From positions 1 through 64,000 of the forward strand of contig NZ_JACPYU010000016.1 in assembly GCF_016195855.1 (NCBI RefSeq): a stretch of DNA of 64,000 bases, written 5' to 3'. Positions 22,321 to 31,379 of the stretch are shown piece after piece. Made by a program: the position numbers and the translations under genes. The notes under the pieces were generated by a model. It was given only the letters and a program-made list of their open reading frames with translations. It was not told the DNA's origin and searched no databases. Source of the stretch: Aquabacterium sp. (GTDB lineage: Bacteria > Pseudomonadota > Gammaproteobacteria > Burkholderiales > Burkholderiaceae_C). How positions within the stretch are numbered: position 1 is the first letter of the stretch; each line of letters begins with the position of its first letter.

Positions 22321-24647
22321 GACGCGCCGGCCTTGACGGCGTCAATGGCGTCCAGGATCGCCTCGGGCGTGGCGGGGGCGCGCAGGGGTGGGTCAACCTC
22401 GTGGGCAGCGACCGAGGAGATCGCATCGCGGATGGCCAGAAAGACCGAGAAGGGCAGCAGCAGCGGCGGCTCGCCCACGGCTTTGGATCGGTACACCGTG
22501 TCTTCGACGTTCTGGTTGTCAAACAGCTTGACGCGGAAGTCGGCGGGACAATCGCTGGCCGTGGGGATCTTGTAGGTGGACGGTGCGTGCGTCATGAGCT
22601 TGCCCGTCTGCGGATGCCACCACAGCTCTTCGCTGGTCAGCCAGCCCATGCCCTGGATGAAGGCGCCTTCGACCTGGCCGATGTCCACCGCGGGGTTGAT
22701 GGACTGACCCACATCGTGCAGCACGTCGGCACGCAGCAGTTTCCACTCGCCGGTGAGGGTGTCCACCAGCACCTCGCTGACAGCCGCGCCATACGCGAAG
22801 TAAAAGAAGGGGCGCCCCTGCATGGTCTGGCGATCCCAGTGCAGCTTGGGGGTGGCGTAAAAGCCGTCGGACCATAACTGCACGCGCGCCATGTAGGCGG
22901 CCATCACCACGTCCTCAAAGCGCAAGGCTTCGGGGCCCACGTGTACCATGTCATCCCCAAAGCGGATGGCTTCGGCCGGCACCTGGTGTTTGCTTGCCAG
23001 CATCTGGACCAGCCGGTCGAGGATCTGTTGGGCTGCGTTGGCGGCGGCCTTGCCATTGAGGTCGGAGCCCGTGGATGCGGCGGTGGCCGAGGTGTTGGCC
23101 ACCTTGCTGGTGTCCGTGGCGGTGACACGCACGCGCTCGGGTTTGACACCCAGGGTGTGCGCCACCATCTGCGCCACCTTGGTGTTCAGGCCTTGCCCCA
23201 TCTCGGTGCCGCCGTGGTTGACCAGGATGCTGCCGTCGCTGTAGATGTGCACCAGGGCGCCCGCCTGGTTGAGGTGCACCACATTGAAGGAGATGCCGAA
23301 CTTGACGGGCGTCAGGGCCAGGCCCTTCTTGAGCACCGGGCTGTTGGCGTTGAAGGTGGACAAGGCAGCGCGGCGCGCGCGGTAGTCGCTGCTGCTGGCC
23401 AGCTCGTCCATCAACGCGCGCATCACATTGTCTTCAACCGTCTGCCCGTAGGGCGTGACGTTGCGCTCGGTGGTGCCGTACAGATTGGCCAGGCGCACGT
23501 CCAGCGGGTCCTTGCCCAGCTGGCGCGCGATCGAATCCAGGATGACCTCGATGGCCAGCGCACCTTGCGGCCCGCCAAAGCCACGGAAGGCCGTGTTGCT
23601 TTGCGTGTTGGTGCGGGCACAGTAGCCATGCAGGTCCACCGCAGGCAGGTAGTAGGCATTGTCGAAATGGCACAGGGCGCGGGTCATGACCGGTGCAGAC
23701 AGGTCGGCAGAAAACCCCGCGCGCGCCAGCATCTCGACCTTGGCACCCAGCACGCGCCCCTCGGTGTCATAGCCCACGTCGTAGTCGTGCACGAAGCAAT
23801 GGCGCCGGCCCGTGATCATGAAGTCGTCATCACGATCAGGGCGCAGCTTCACAGGCTTCTTGAGCTTCCACGCGGCGATGGCCGCGATGCAGGCGAACAC
23901 GGCCGATTGCGACTCCTTGCCGCCAAAACCACCGCCCATGCGGCGGCATTCCACCAGCACATCATGGGCATGCAGGTTCAAGGCGTGCGCCACGGCATGC
24001 TGCATCTCGCTGGGGTGCTGGGTGGAGCAGTGCAGCAGCAGGCCATTGCCTTCTTTCGGGATGGCGTAAGAGATCTGGCCTTCCAGGTAGAACTGCTCCT
24101 GCCCGCCAAGCTGGAAGTGGCCTTGCAGCCTCGCGGGTGCATCAGCCAGTGCCTGGGCCGCGTCCCCGCGATGCAGGTGCATGGGCGGCACCACGTACTG
24201 GCCTGCTGCGTGAGCCGCCTCGGGCGTGAGCAGGGCGGGCAAGGGCTCGATCTTCAGAAAGTCCGGTGCGCGGGCGGCCACGCGCCGCGCGGTGTCCCGG
24301 TTGCGAGACAGGACCACGAACACGGGTTGACCCAGATAGCGCACGTCACCGTCAGCAAGGATGGGGTCGTCGTGGACCAGGGCGCCGCAGTCATTGAGGC
24401 CGGGGATGTCTGCCGCTGTCAGGATGGCCACCACGCCAGCCTGGGCCTTGAGGCCTTCGACGTCGATGGACAGCAGCTTGCCGTGCGCCACGGGCGACAG
24501 GCCCAAGGCCGCGTGCAGGGTGCCAGCCAGCTCCGGCAGATCGTCGATGTAGGCGGCTTGCCCAGCCACATGCAGGTGCGCGGACTCGTGCGGCAAGGCG
24601 CGTCCGGCTGCCGTGCTGGGGCGAAAGGCGTCAACGGTCTTGTTCAT
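22308..24647 (-). CDS. xdhB: Xanthine dehydrogenase molybdopterin-binding subunit XdhB
   Basis: The 779-residue large subunit that hydroxylates hypoxanthine and xanthine to urate. The aldehyde-oxidase/xanthine-dehydrogenase a/b hammerhead domain is N-terminal (HESAHLHVAGQAAYIDDLPE). The Moco domain contains GGGFGGKESQ, AFRGFGGPQGA and GGTEMGQGLNTK. The catalytic glutamate is in KAVGEPPLLLPF near residue 735. The length is normal for bacterial two-subunit XDH. It is downstream of xdhA and overlaps xdhC. Confidence 0.96.
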   Translation of the reverse strand: MNKTVDAFRPSTAAGRALPHESAHLHVAGQAAYIDDLPELAGTLHAALGLSPVAHGKLLSIDVEGLKAQAGVVAILTAADIPGLNDCGALVHDDPILADGDVRYLGQPVFVVLSRNRDTARRVAARAPDFLKIEPLPALLTPEAAHAAGQYVVPPMHLHRGDAAQALADAPARLQGHFQLGGQEQFYLEGQISYAIPKEGNGLLLHCSTQHPSEMQHAVAHALNLHAHDVLVECRRMGGGFGGKESQSAVFACIAAIAAWKLKKPVKLRPDRDDDFMITGRRHCFVHDYDVGYDTEGRVLGAKVEMLARAGFSADLSAPVMTRALCHFDNAYYLPAVDLHGYCARTNTQSNTAFRGFGGPQGALAIEVILDSIARQLGKDPLDVRLANLYGTTERNVTPYGQTVEDNVMRALMDELASSSDYRARRAALSTFNANSPVLKKGLALTPVKFGISFNVVHLNQAGALVHIYSDGSILVNHGGTEMGQGLNTKVAQMVAHTLGVKPERVRVTATDTSKVANTSATAASTGSDLNGKAAANAAQQILDRLVQMLASKHQVPAEAIRFGDDMVHVGPEALRFEDVVMAAYMARVQLWSDGFYATPKLHWDRQTMQGRPFFYFAYGAAVSEVLVDTLTGEWKLLRADVLHDVGQSINPAVDIGQVEGAFIQGMGWLTSEELWWHPQTGKLMTHAPSTYKIPTASDCPADFRVKLFDNQNVEDTVYRSKAVGEPPLLLPFSVFLAIRDAISSVAAHEVDPPLRAPATPEAILDAIDAVKAGASCPA

Positions 24648-24697
24648 GTGAGCTCGTTCGATACGTCATGCCGGGTGTTCATGTCGCGTGTTCGTGT

Positions 24698-26233
24698 TCA
24701 TGCGGCAGCCGCGGGCCACACCTGCACGTCCTGGGGTCGCAAGGGATGGGTCGGCCTGGTTTCAAGCCAGAAGCGTTCCAGCAGGTTGGCCGCCACCTTG
24801 ATGCGGTAGTCACGGGTGGCGCGCAGGTCGGTCATGGGCTGGAAGTCCCGGGCCAGTGCGGCCTGGGCCTGGCGCAAGGTGGCCTCGGTCCAGTCTTGAC
24901 CGACCAAGGCGGCTTCGGCCTGGCTGGCCCGACGCGCTGTGGCCGCCATGCCACCCCAGGCCAGGCGCGCTGCGGTGATGCGGTCGCCATCGAGTTCGAT
25001 GTACAAGCCTGCGCACACAGCCGAGATGTCGCTGTCACGGCGTTTGGAGATCTTGTAGGCGCGCAGCACGCCGGCATCCTGGACGCCGATCAAGGGGACT
25101 TGCACGGACTGGATGAACTCGCCGGCCAGCAGGGTGTTCTTCATGTAGTCCAGGTAGAAGGAGGACAAAGGCAGCTGGCGCGTGGCCTGGCCTTGGCGCA
25201 GGATCAGGGTGGCATCCAGCGCAAGCAGGATGGGCGCGCTGTCGCCGATGGGTGAGCCGTTGGCGAGGTTGCCTACCAGCGTGCCGGCGTTGCGCACAGG
25301 TGGCGAGGCAAAGCGCAGCCAGATCTCGCGCAGCGCCGGCATGTGCGTGGCCAGCGTCTGCCAGGCCTGCTCCAGCGTGACCGCGGCACCGATGTCCAGC
25401 GTGGCGGGCTGATCACTTTGTGCCGCTGTTGCCGTGATGGCCTGCAACTCAGCCACATTGCCCAGATAGATGATGTCGCCCAGCGCCTTGAACTGCTTGT
25501 TGACCCACAGACCGATGTCGGTGCTGCCGGCCAGCAGGCGGGCTTCGGGCATGGCCTGGCGCAGTGCAGCCAGCTCGGCCAAGCTGCGGGGCGCAAAGAA
25601 CCGGCTGCGTTGGGCGCTGTCGGTGCAAGACGGGCCTTCGTACACAAGGCCTGACGGTGAGGCTGCGTTCAGGCTGTTCAACTGCGACAGCAATGCGCTG
25701 GTCGAAAACACTTCGCGCGGTGCCTCGTACATCTTCTGCCCCGCATCCAGGATGGGCCGGTAGCCCGTGCAGCGGCACAGATTGCCTGACAGCGCGTCGG
25801 CCAGGTCTGTGCGGCTCGGGGCCTGCTCGTGTTGCTGGTAGACGTCCCACAAGGACATCACGAAGCCCGGTGTGCAAAAGCCGCACTGCGAACCATGGCA
25901 GTCCACCATGGCTTGCTGGCAGGGGTGCAGTTGGTCGCTGCCGGCTGGCTGCAGATCCTCCACTGTAACCAGGGCCTTGCCGTCCAGCGTGGGCAGGAAC
26001 TGGATGCAGGCATTGACGGTCTTTTGACGCCATGCACCCGTATCGGGGTCAGATTCACCCACCACGACGGTGCAGGCACCACAGTCGCCCTCGGCGCAGC
26101 CCTCTTTGGTGCCTGTGCAATGCGCCTGTTCACGCAGCCATTGCAGCACCGTGGTGGTGGGGGGCAGGTCCTTGACTTCCTGTATCTGCCCCTGATGCAC
26201 GAAGCGGATCGGGCGGGGGGCGGCGGTGCTCAT
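24698..26233 (-). CDS. xdhA: Xanthine dehydrogenase small subunit XdhA (2Fe-2S and FAD)
   Basis: 511 residues from the ATG preceded by AAGGAG. The plant-type ferredoxin domain has Cys46, 51, 54 and 76 (CAEGDCGACT). The second [2Fe-2S] domain has CGFC at 117-120 and CRC at 153-155. An FAD-binding PCMH domain follows, with LLAGSTDIGLWVN, then GGMAATARRASQAE in the CO-dehydrogenase-type C-terminal domain. It moves electrons from the Moco of XdhB to NAD+ through the iron-sulfur clusters and FAD. First gene of the xdhA-xdhB-xdhC-deaminase operon, divergent from a LysR regulator. Confidence 0.96.
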   Translation of the reverse strand: MSTAAPRPIRFVHQGQIQEVKDLPPTTTVLQWLREQAHCTGTKEGCAEGDCGACTVVVGESDPDTGAWRQKTVNACIQFLPTLDGKALVTVEDLQPAGSDQLHPCQQAMVDCHGSQCGFCTPGFVMSLWDVYQQHEQAPSRTDLADALSGNLCRCTGYRPILDAGQKMYEAPREVFSTSALLSQLNSLNAASPSGLVYEGPSCTDSAQRSRFFAPRSLAELAALRQAMPEARLLAGSTDIGLWVNKQFKALGDIIYLGNVAELQAITATAAQSDQPATLDIGAAVTLEQAWQTLATHMPALREIWLRFASPPVRNAGTLVGNLANGSPIGDSAPILLALDATLILRQGQATRQLPLSSFYLDYMKNTLLAGEFIQSVQVPLIGVQDAGVLRAYKISKRRDSDISAVCAGLYIELDGDRITAARLAWGGMAATARRASQAEAALVGQDWTEATLRQAQAALARDFQPMTDLRATRDYRIKVAANLLERFWLETRPTHPLRPQDVQVWPAAAA

Positions 26234-26352
26234 GCGCAAGGCTCCTTCAACAAGTGGTTTCACGTCCGGTGAAAGTGTCCGCAAAGCCCGTGCCTGCGCT
26301 GCCACTCACCACGAAGAGGGTATCGCCAGTGTAGAGTCTGGCCATACCATTT

Positions 26353-26364
26353 TGCTAATAAGCA
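26353..26364. promoter_or_regulatory. Candidate LysR site in the xdhA/LysR divergent region
   Basis: TGCT-AATA-AGCA, a 4+4 interrupted palindrome in the only AT-rich part of the 147-bp intergenic region, lies 16 bp before the LysR start. It could be an autoregulatory site; the arms are short. Confidence 0.3.
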
Positions 26365-26380
26365 TTATCAGAGTTGGTGT

Positions 26381-27385
26381 ATGAGCAAGAGCGCACTTTT
26401 CGAGAAGATCGACCTCTCCCTGATACGTGTCTTGCACACCGTGATCACTGAATGCAGTGTCTCGCGGGCGGCCATACGCCTGCAATCAAGCCAACCGGCC
26501 GTCAGCTCTCAACTCAAGCGCCTGCGCGAGTTGACGGGCGACCCTTTGCTGGTGCGATGCGGGCAGGCCATGGCGCCCACCGATGTGGCGCTCAGCCTGC
26601 TGGAGCCTGCGGCGGCCATCTTGCAGCACGCGCAGAGCATGTTCGGCCACACGAGCTCGGTGCGCGAGTTCGACCCCGCCACCACCAACCTGACCTTCCG
26701 GCTGGCCGCCACCGACTATCTCGACCCCTTCTTTCTGCCCGAGCTGACATTGCGCCTGAGGCGCCTGGCGCCCCATGTGCGCGTGGAGGTGGTGCAACTG
26801 TCGGCCGATCTGGACTACCGCCGCAGCCTGGCGCGGGGCGAGGTCGATCTGGTTGTCGGCAACTGGCTGGAGCCTTCCGACGAGTTGCATCTGGGGCGCC
26901 TGCTCAGCGACGAAGTCGTGTGCCTGGTGTCCGAAGACCACCCCGCTGCGCGGCTCCCGAAAGAAGGCAAGCGGGCGTGGTCGGTTGACCAGTACCTGGC
27001 GTGCGAGCACGTGGCGCCGCCGGCCTTGCACCCCGGTGCGCTGGGCATCATTGACGAGCATCTGGCTGCACAAGGTCTGCGCCGCAACATCGTCGTGCGC
27101 AACCCGCACTTTGCACAGCTGCCTTACATGGTGGCCGGTTCCTTGCTGGTGCTCACCACCGGGCGGCGTTTCTGCGAGCGTTATGCGCAACAGTTGAACG
27201 TCAAGATCGTGCGTTGCCCGGTGTCCTTCCCGCCGATGAACTACTATCAGCTCTGGCATGACCTGACGCATCACTCTGCGGCCAGCCGCTGGCTGCGCGA
27301 GCAGGTGCGTGACGTTGTGCGCGGTCTGCAACTCGTTCGCCCACCCACGCGTGCGCAGGCCTTGCCTGTGCGCAGCGCCAGTTGA
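26381..27385 (+). CDS. LysR-family regulator divergent from xdhABC
   Basis: A 334-residue LysR protein. The helix-turn-helix lies at about 8-65 (LSLIRVLHTVITECSVSRAAIRL, QPAVSSQLKRLREL), and the effector domain starts near FRLAATDYLDPFF. DYLDPFFLPEL and the later HPGALGIIDEHL place it with the NodD/PcpR-like group that often governs aromatic or purine catabolic genes. It is divergent from xdhA and only 25 bp upstream of guaD, so it may be cotranscribed with guaD and is the obvious candidate activator for xanthine dehydrogenase. Confidence 0.9.
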   Translation: MSKSALFEKIDLSLIRVLHTVITECSVSRAAIRLQSSQPAVSSQLKRLRELTGDPLLVRCGQAMAPTDVALSLLEPAAAILQHAQSMFGHTSSVREFDPATTNLTFRLAATDYLDPFFLPELTLRLRRLAPHVRVEVVQLSADLDYRRSLARGEVDLVVGNWLEPSDELHLGRLLSDEVVCLVSEDHPAARLPKEGKRAWSVDQYLACEHVAPPALHPGALGIIDEHLAAQGLRRNIVVRNPHFAQLPYMVAGSLLVLTTGRRFCERYAQQLNVKIVRCPVSFPPMNYYQLWHDLTHHSAASRWLREQVRDVVRGLQLVRPPTRAQALPVRSAS

Positions 27386-27410
27386 CTGCCCCACCTGACA
27401 GCTACACCCC

Positions 27411-28775
27411 ATGACCCCTGCCGGATCTGACCTGCCCCCACCAGCTTCAGTCGAGCGCCTGGTCTTGTGGGGCGATGTGCTGGACTTCAGCGACGACCCA
27501 GGTTTTGCGTCGCCCAAAGAGGCGAAAGGCATGCGCTGGCGCCCTGACCACGCCGTGTTGATCGAGGGCGGGCGGGTGCTGGCTGTTCAGCCACGCGGCA
27601 AGGCCTTGGCGGCCGACTGGCAGGAAGCGCCGGTGCAAGATCACCGCGGCCGCCTGATCATGCCGGGCTTCATCGACACCCATGTGCATTGCCCCCAGCT
27701 CGACGTGATCGCCAGCTTCGGCACCGCTTTGCTGGACTGGCTCAACACCTATACCTTCCCGGCCGAGCGGCGCTACGCCGATCCTGCCGTGTCGAAAGAC
27801 GGTGCCCGGCGCTTCCTCAAGGCGCTGTGGGCCCATGGCACCACCACAGCCGTGGTCTTCCCCACCGTGCACAAGGTGAGCGCCGAGGCCTTGTTTGAAG
27901 AGGCAGATGCCAACGCGATGCGCCTGGTCACCGGCAAGGTGCTGATGAACCGGCACGCCCCCGAAGGCTTGCGTGACGACGTGGCCCAAGCCGAGCGCGA
28001 TTGCGTGGACCTGATCGACCGCTGGCACGGCAAGGGCCGACAGGCATTTGCCGTGACCGTTCGCTTCGCGCCCACCAGCACACCCGAGCAGTTGATGATG
28101 GCCGGGCAGTTGTGCCAGACCTACGCCGGCACCTATATGCAGACCCACGTGGCTGAAAACCAGGACGAGGTGCGCTGGGTGGCCTCGCTCTTCCCGGATG
28201 CCCGCAGCTACCTGGACGTTTACGACCGCGATGGCCTGATCGGCCCGCGTGCCGTGTTGGCGCATGGCATATGGCTCGATGACAAGGACCGCGCCGTGTT
28301 GCGCGAACGGGGTGCACAGATCGCCCACAGCCCCTCGTCCAATCTCTTCCTGGGCAGCGGCCTGTTCGACTGGGCCCAGGCTCAGCGCGAGGGCGTCAAC
28401 GTGAGCCTGGCCAGCGACGTGGGCGGTGGCACCAGCCTGTCCATGCTGCGCAACATGGCCGATGCCTACAAGATCCAGGCCCTGCAGGGCACGCGCCTGA
28501 CGGCCTGGAAGGCGCTGTACACAGCCACCCTGGGCGCCGCGCGTCACCTCGGGCTGGCCGATGAGATAGGCCGGGTCGAACCCGGCTGCATGGCCGACCT
28601 GGCCATCTGGGACTGGGCCGTGAGCGATGTGGCGGCGCACCGCGATCAACTGGCGCAGGCCAGTGGTGATTTGCACGAGCGCCTGTTTGTCTGGATGACC
28701 CTGGGGGACGAGCGCAACCTGGTGGGCACGCTGATTGCTGGTCAAACTGTATACAAAACACGGGCCGCAGCATGA
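27411..28775 (+). CDS. guaD: Guanine deaminase
   Basis: A 454-residue cytosolic amidohydrolase that deaminates guanine to xanthine. The zinc ligands are visible in PGFIDTHVHCPQ, QTHVAEN, AHGIWLDD and SDVGGG. The N-terminal LVLWGDVLDFSDDPGF and the ERRYAD loop are specific to GuaD rather than to other amidohydrolases. Its last codons overlap the ATP-binding gene start (ATGA at 28772-28775), and a GntR-type operator core is embedded near its 3' end. Confidence 0.95.
   Translation: MTPAGSDLPPPASVERLVLWGDVLDFSDDPGFASPKEAKGMRWRPDHAVLIEGGRVLAVQPRGKALAADWQEAPVQDHRGRLIMPGFIDTHVHCPQLDVIASFGTALLDWLNTYTFPAERRYADPAVSKDGARRFLKALWAHGTTTAVVFPTVHKVSAEALFEEADANAMRLVTGKVLMNRHAPEGLRDDVAQAERDCVDLIDRWHGKGRQAFAVTVRFAPTSTPEQLMMAGQLCQTYAGTYMQTHVAENQDEVRWVASLFPDARSYLDVYDRDGLIGPRAVLAHGIWLDDKDRAVLRERGAQIAHSPSSNLFLGSGLFDWAQAQREGVNVSLASDVGGGTSLSMLRNMADAYKIQALQGTRLTAWKALYTATLGAARHLGLADEIGRVEPGCMADLAIWDWAVSDVAAHRDQLAQASGDLHERLFVWMTLGDERNLVGTLIAGQTVYKTRAAA
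28748..28755. promoter_or_regulatory. Second TGTATACA operator core, inside the end of guaD
   Basis: TGTATACA lies 16 bp upstream of the transporter operon's ATG and is identical to the core of the palindrome at 17341-17356. In GC-rich DNA this exact palindromic 8-mer should be rare. Both copies I noticed lie in front of purine genes, which supports a shared GntR regulon. Confidence 0.55.
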
Positions 28776-30331
28776 GCCTTCGTCTTGAATTGCGCGGCAT
28801 CACCAAGCAGTACCCCGGCGTGCGCGCCAATGACGGGGTGAGCCTGAAGGTTCAGCCCGGCGAGATCCACGCGGTGCTGGGCGAAAACGGGGCGGGCAAG
28901 TCCACCCTCATGAAGATCATCTTCGGCTCGGTCAAGCCCGATGCCGGCGAGGTCTTTTTCAACGGCCAGCCCGTGCATGTGAAGTCGCCCCAGGAGGCGC
29001 GCGCGCTGGGCATCAGCATGGTGTTCCAGCACTTCTCGCTGTTCGACACCCTCACCGCGGCCGAGAACGTGTGGCTGGGGCTGGACAAGTCGCTCAGCCT
29101 GGCCGAGGTCACCCAACGCATCCGCCAGGTGTCCGGCGAATACGGGCTGGAGGTCGACCCGGACCGGCATGTGCACTCGCTGACCGTGGGCGAACGCCAG
29201 CGCATCGAGATCGTGCGGGCGCTCATGACCAACCCGCAACTGCTGATCCTGGACGAACCCACCTCGGTGCTGATCCCCCAGGCGGTCGACAAGCTGTTTG
29301 CCACCCTGCGCCAACTGGCCGATCGCGGCTGCGCCATCCTCTACATCAGCCACAAGCTCGACGAGATCCGGGCCTTGTGCCACCACTGCACGGTGATGCG
29401 CGGTGGCAAGGTCACCGGCGAGGTGGACCCGCGTCAGGAGAGCAATGCCAGCCTGTCGCGTTTGATGATCGGCGCCGAGCCCGTCGAGTTGAACCGGCAG
29501 GCGCCCGTGCTGGGCGAGGTGGCGCTGGCCGTCAAGGGCTTGAGCGTGGCCAGTGACGACCCCTTTGGTGTCAGCCTCCAGGACGTCAACTTCGCCTTGT
29601 GCGCGGGCGAGATCCTGGGCATCGCTGGCGTGTCGGGCAATGGGCAGCAGGCCTTGATGGCGGTGCTCAGCGGCGAGGACCCGCGCGGCGCGCCTGGCAG
29701 CGTCACCCTGTTTGGCCATGACATCAGCCGGGCCTCGCCCATGAAGCGCCGTCACCTGGGGCTCAACAGCGTGCCCGAGGAGCGTCTGGGGCGCGGCGCG
29801 GTGCCCACCATGTCCCTGGCGCATAACACCTTGCTCACGCGGATGGACGCGATCGGCCCTGGCGGCTGGTTGCGCATGGCCGGCGTGTGGGATATGACCA
29901 GCGAGTTGATCGAGCGCTTCAAGGTCAGGGCGGCCGGCCCTCAGGCCATGGCACGGAGCCTGTCGGGCGGCAACCTGCAGAAGTTCATCATGGGTCGCGA
30001 GATCGATGCCGAGCCGCGTGTCCTGCTGGTGTCCCAGCCGACCTGGGGTGTGGACGTCGGTGCCGCGGCCCAGATCCGTGGCGAGTTGATCAAGCTGCGG
30101 GATGCCGGTTGCGCCATCCTGGTTGTCAGCGAGGAGTTGGACGAGTTGTTTGAAGTATGCGACCGCCTGACGGTGATGGCGCAAGGGCGCTTGTCGCCCA
30201 GCCTGGCCACTGCCGATGCCACCGTCGAGCAACTGGGGGTGTGGATGAGCGGCCTGTGGGGGCACCACGAGGGGCACCATGAGGGCCACCACGCGGCAAC
30301 GGGCCAGGAGGGCGGGCATGTTCAAGCTTGA
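28772..30331 (+). CDS. ABC transporter ATP-binding protein, purine/nucleoside BMP-type
   Basis: 519 residues with two fused nucleotide-binding domains. The first has Walker A GENGAGKST (38-46), VGERQRIEIVRAL and LLILDEPTSVL. The second has a degenerate Walker A (GVSGNGQQ) and signature LSGGNLQKFIMGREI, the usual asymmetry of RbsA/NupA-like proteins. LTPQ/LIPQAVDKLF after Walker B is typical of the BMP nucleoside class rather than sugar transporters. A His-rich tail (HHEGHHEGHH) ends the protein. It overlaps guaD by 4 bp and the permease by 14 bp. Confidence 0.93.
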   Translation: MSLRLELRGITKQYPGVRANDGVSLKVQPGEIHAVLGENGAGKSTLMKIIFGSVKPDAGEVFFNGQPVHVKSPQEARALGISMVFQHFSLFDTLTAAENVWLGLDKSLSLAEVTQRIRQVSGEYGLEVDPDRHVHSLTVGERQRIEIVRALMTNPQLLILDEPTSVLIPQAVDKLFATLRQLADRGCAILYISHKLDEIRALCHHCTVMRGGKVTGEVDPRQESNASLSRLMIGAEPVELNRQAPVLGEVALAVKGLSVASDDPFGVSLQDVNFALCAGEILGIAGVSGNGQQALMAVLSGEDPRGAPGSVTLFGHDISRASPMKRRHLGLNSVPEERLGRGAVPTMSLAHNTLLTRMDAIGPGGWLRMAGVWDMTSELIERFKVRAAGPQAMARSLSGGNLQKFIMGREIDAEPRVLLVSQPTWGVDVGAAAQIRGELIKLRDAGCAILVVSEELDELFEVCDRLTVMAQGRLSPSLATADATVEQLGVWMSGLWGHHEGHHEGHHAATGQEGGHVQA

Positions 30332-31379
30332 GCCGCGCGCCACACCATCGACCACCTTGATGCTGGCGTCGCCGCTGGTGGCGCTGGCCATCACCGTCTG
30401 CATCGGCGTGCTGCTGTTCCTCGCACTGGGCAAGGACCCGCTGGCCGGCCTGCAGATGTTTCTTGTCGAGCCCCTCAAGAGCAGCTATGCCTTGTCCGAG
30501 CTGAGCGTCAAGGCCACGCCGCTGATCCTGATCGGGCTGGGGCTGGCAGTGTGCTTCAAGGCCAATATCTGGAACATCGGGGCAGAGGGGCAGTTCGTCA
30601 TGGGGGCGGTGTTCGCGGGCGGCGTGGCCATGCGGGCAAGTCCGGACAGCGCCAGCTGGATCTGGGTGCTGGTCTTGCTGGCCGGGGCGCTGGGCGGCAT
30701 GTTGTGGGCGGCCATCGTCGCCTTGCTGCGTGACCGCTTCAATGCCAGCGAGATCCTCGTCAGCCTGATGCTGGTCTATGTGGCCGAGATGGTGTTGAGC
30801 TACCTGGTTTACGGCCCCTGGAAGGACCCAGCCGGCTACAACTTCCCCCAGACCATCACCTTTCTGGACGTGACACGGGTGCCCAAGCTCGTCAGCGGCT
30901 TGCGCATGAACGTGGGCGTGGGCATTGCCGCGGTGGCGGTGCTGGTGTTGACGGTGTTCATGGCGCGCACCTATGCAGGCTTTCAGCTGCAGGTGGGTGG
31001 GTTGGCCCCTGCGGCGGCCCGCTACGCCGGTTTCTCATCACGGCGGGCCTTGTGGACGGCCTTGCTGCTGTCGGGCGCCATGGCTGGCCTGGCGGGGGGG
31101 CTGGACGCGGCCGGGCCGCAAGGGCAGCTCACGCCCTACATCCCCATGGGCTACGGTTTTGGCGCCATCATCGTGGCCTTTGTCGGGCGCCTGCACCCTG
31201 TCGGCATCGTGTTCTCGGCGGTGTTGATGAGCATGTTCTACATCGGTGGCGAGCTGGCCCAGTCACGCCTGGGGCTGCCCAAGGCCCTGACCGGCGTCTT
31301 CCAGGGCTTGTTGCTGTTTGCCTTGCTGGCCTGTGACACCTTCATCCATCAACGCCTGCGCTGGGTGGCTGCCAAATGA
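30318..31379 (+). CDS. ABC transporter permease 1 (purine/nucleoside importer)
   Basis: 353 residues from the ATG preceded by CAGGAGG; an upstream in-frame ATG lies deeper inside the ATPase gene and lacks a ribosome site. About eight to nine hydrophobic segments are present. Family motifs are LIGLGLAVCFKANIWNIGAEGQ and ALLRDRFNASEILVSLMLVY, seen in NupP/YufP-type permeases of BMP transporters. Its end overlaps the second permease by 4 bp. It forms the heterodimeric channel with the next gene. Confidence 0.92.
   Translation: MFKLEPRATPSTTLMLASPLVALAITVCIGVLLFLALGKDPLAGLQMFLVEPLKSSYALSELSVKATPLILIGLGLAVCFKANIWNIGAEGQFVMGAVFAGGVAMRASPDSASWIWVLVLLAGALGGMLWAAIVALLRDRFNASEILVSLMLVYVAEMVLSYLVYGPWKDPAGYNFPQTITFLDVTRVPKLVSGLRMNVGVGIAAVAVLVLTVFMARTYAGFQLQVGGLAPAAARYAGFSSRRALWTALLLSGAMAGLAGGLDAAGPQGQLTPYIPMGYGFGAIIVAFVGRLHPVGIVFSAVLMSMFYIGGELAQSRLGLPKALTGVFQGLLLFALLACDTFIHQRLRWVAAK

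Noticed and set aside
22941..24809. 622-codon open frame opposite xdhB
   Set aside because: Same antisense artefact. xdhB on the other strand has full Moco-binding motifs.
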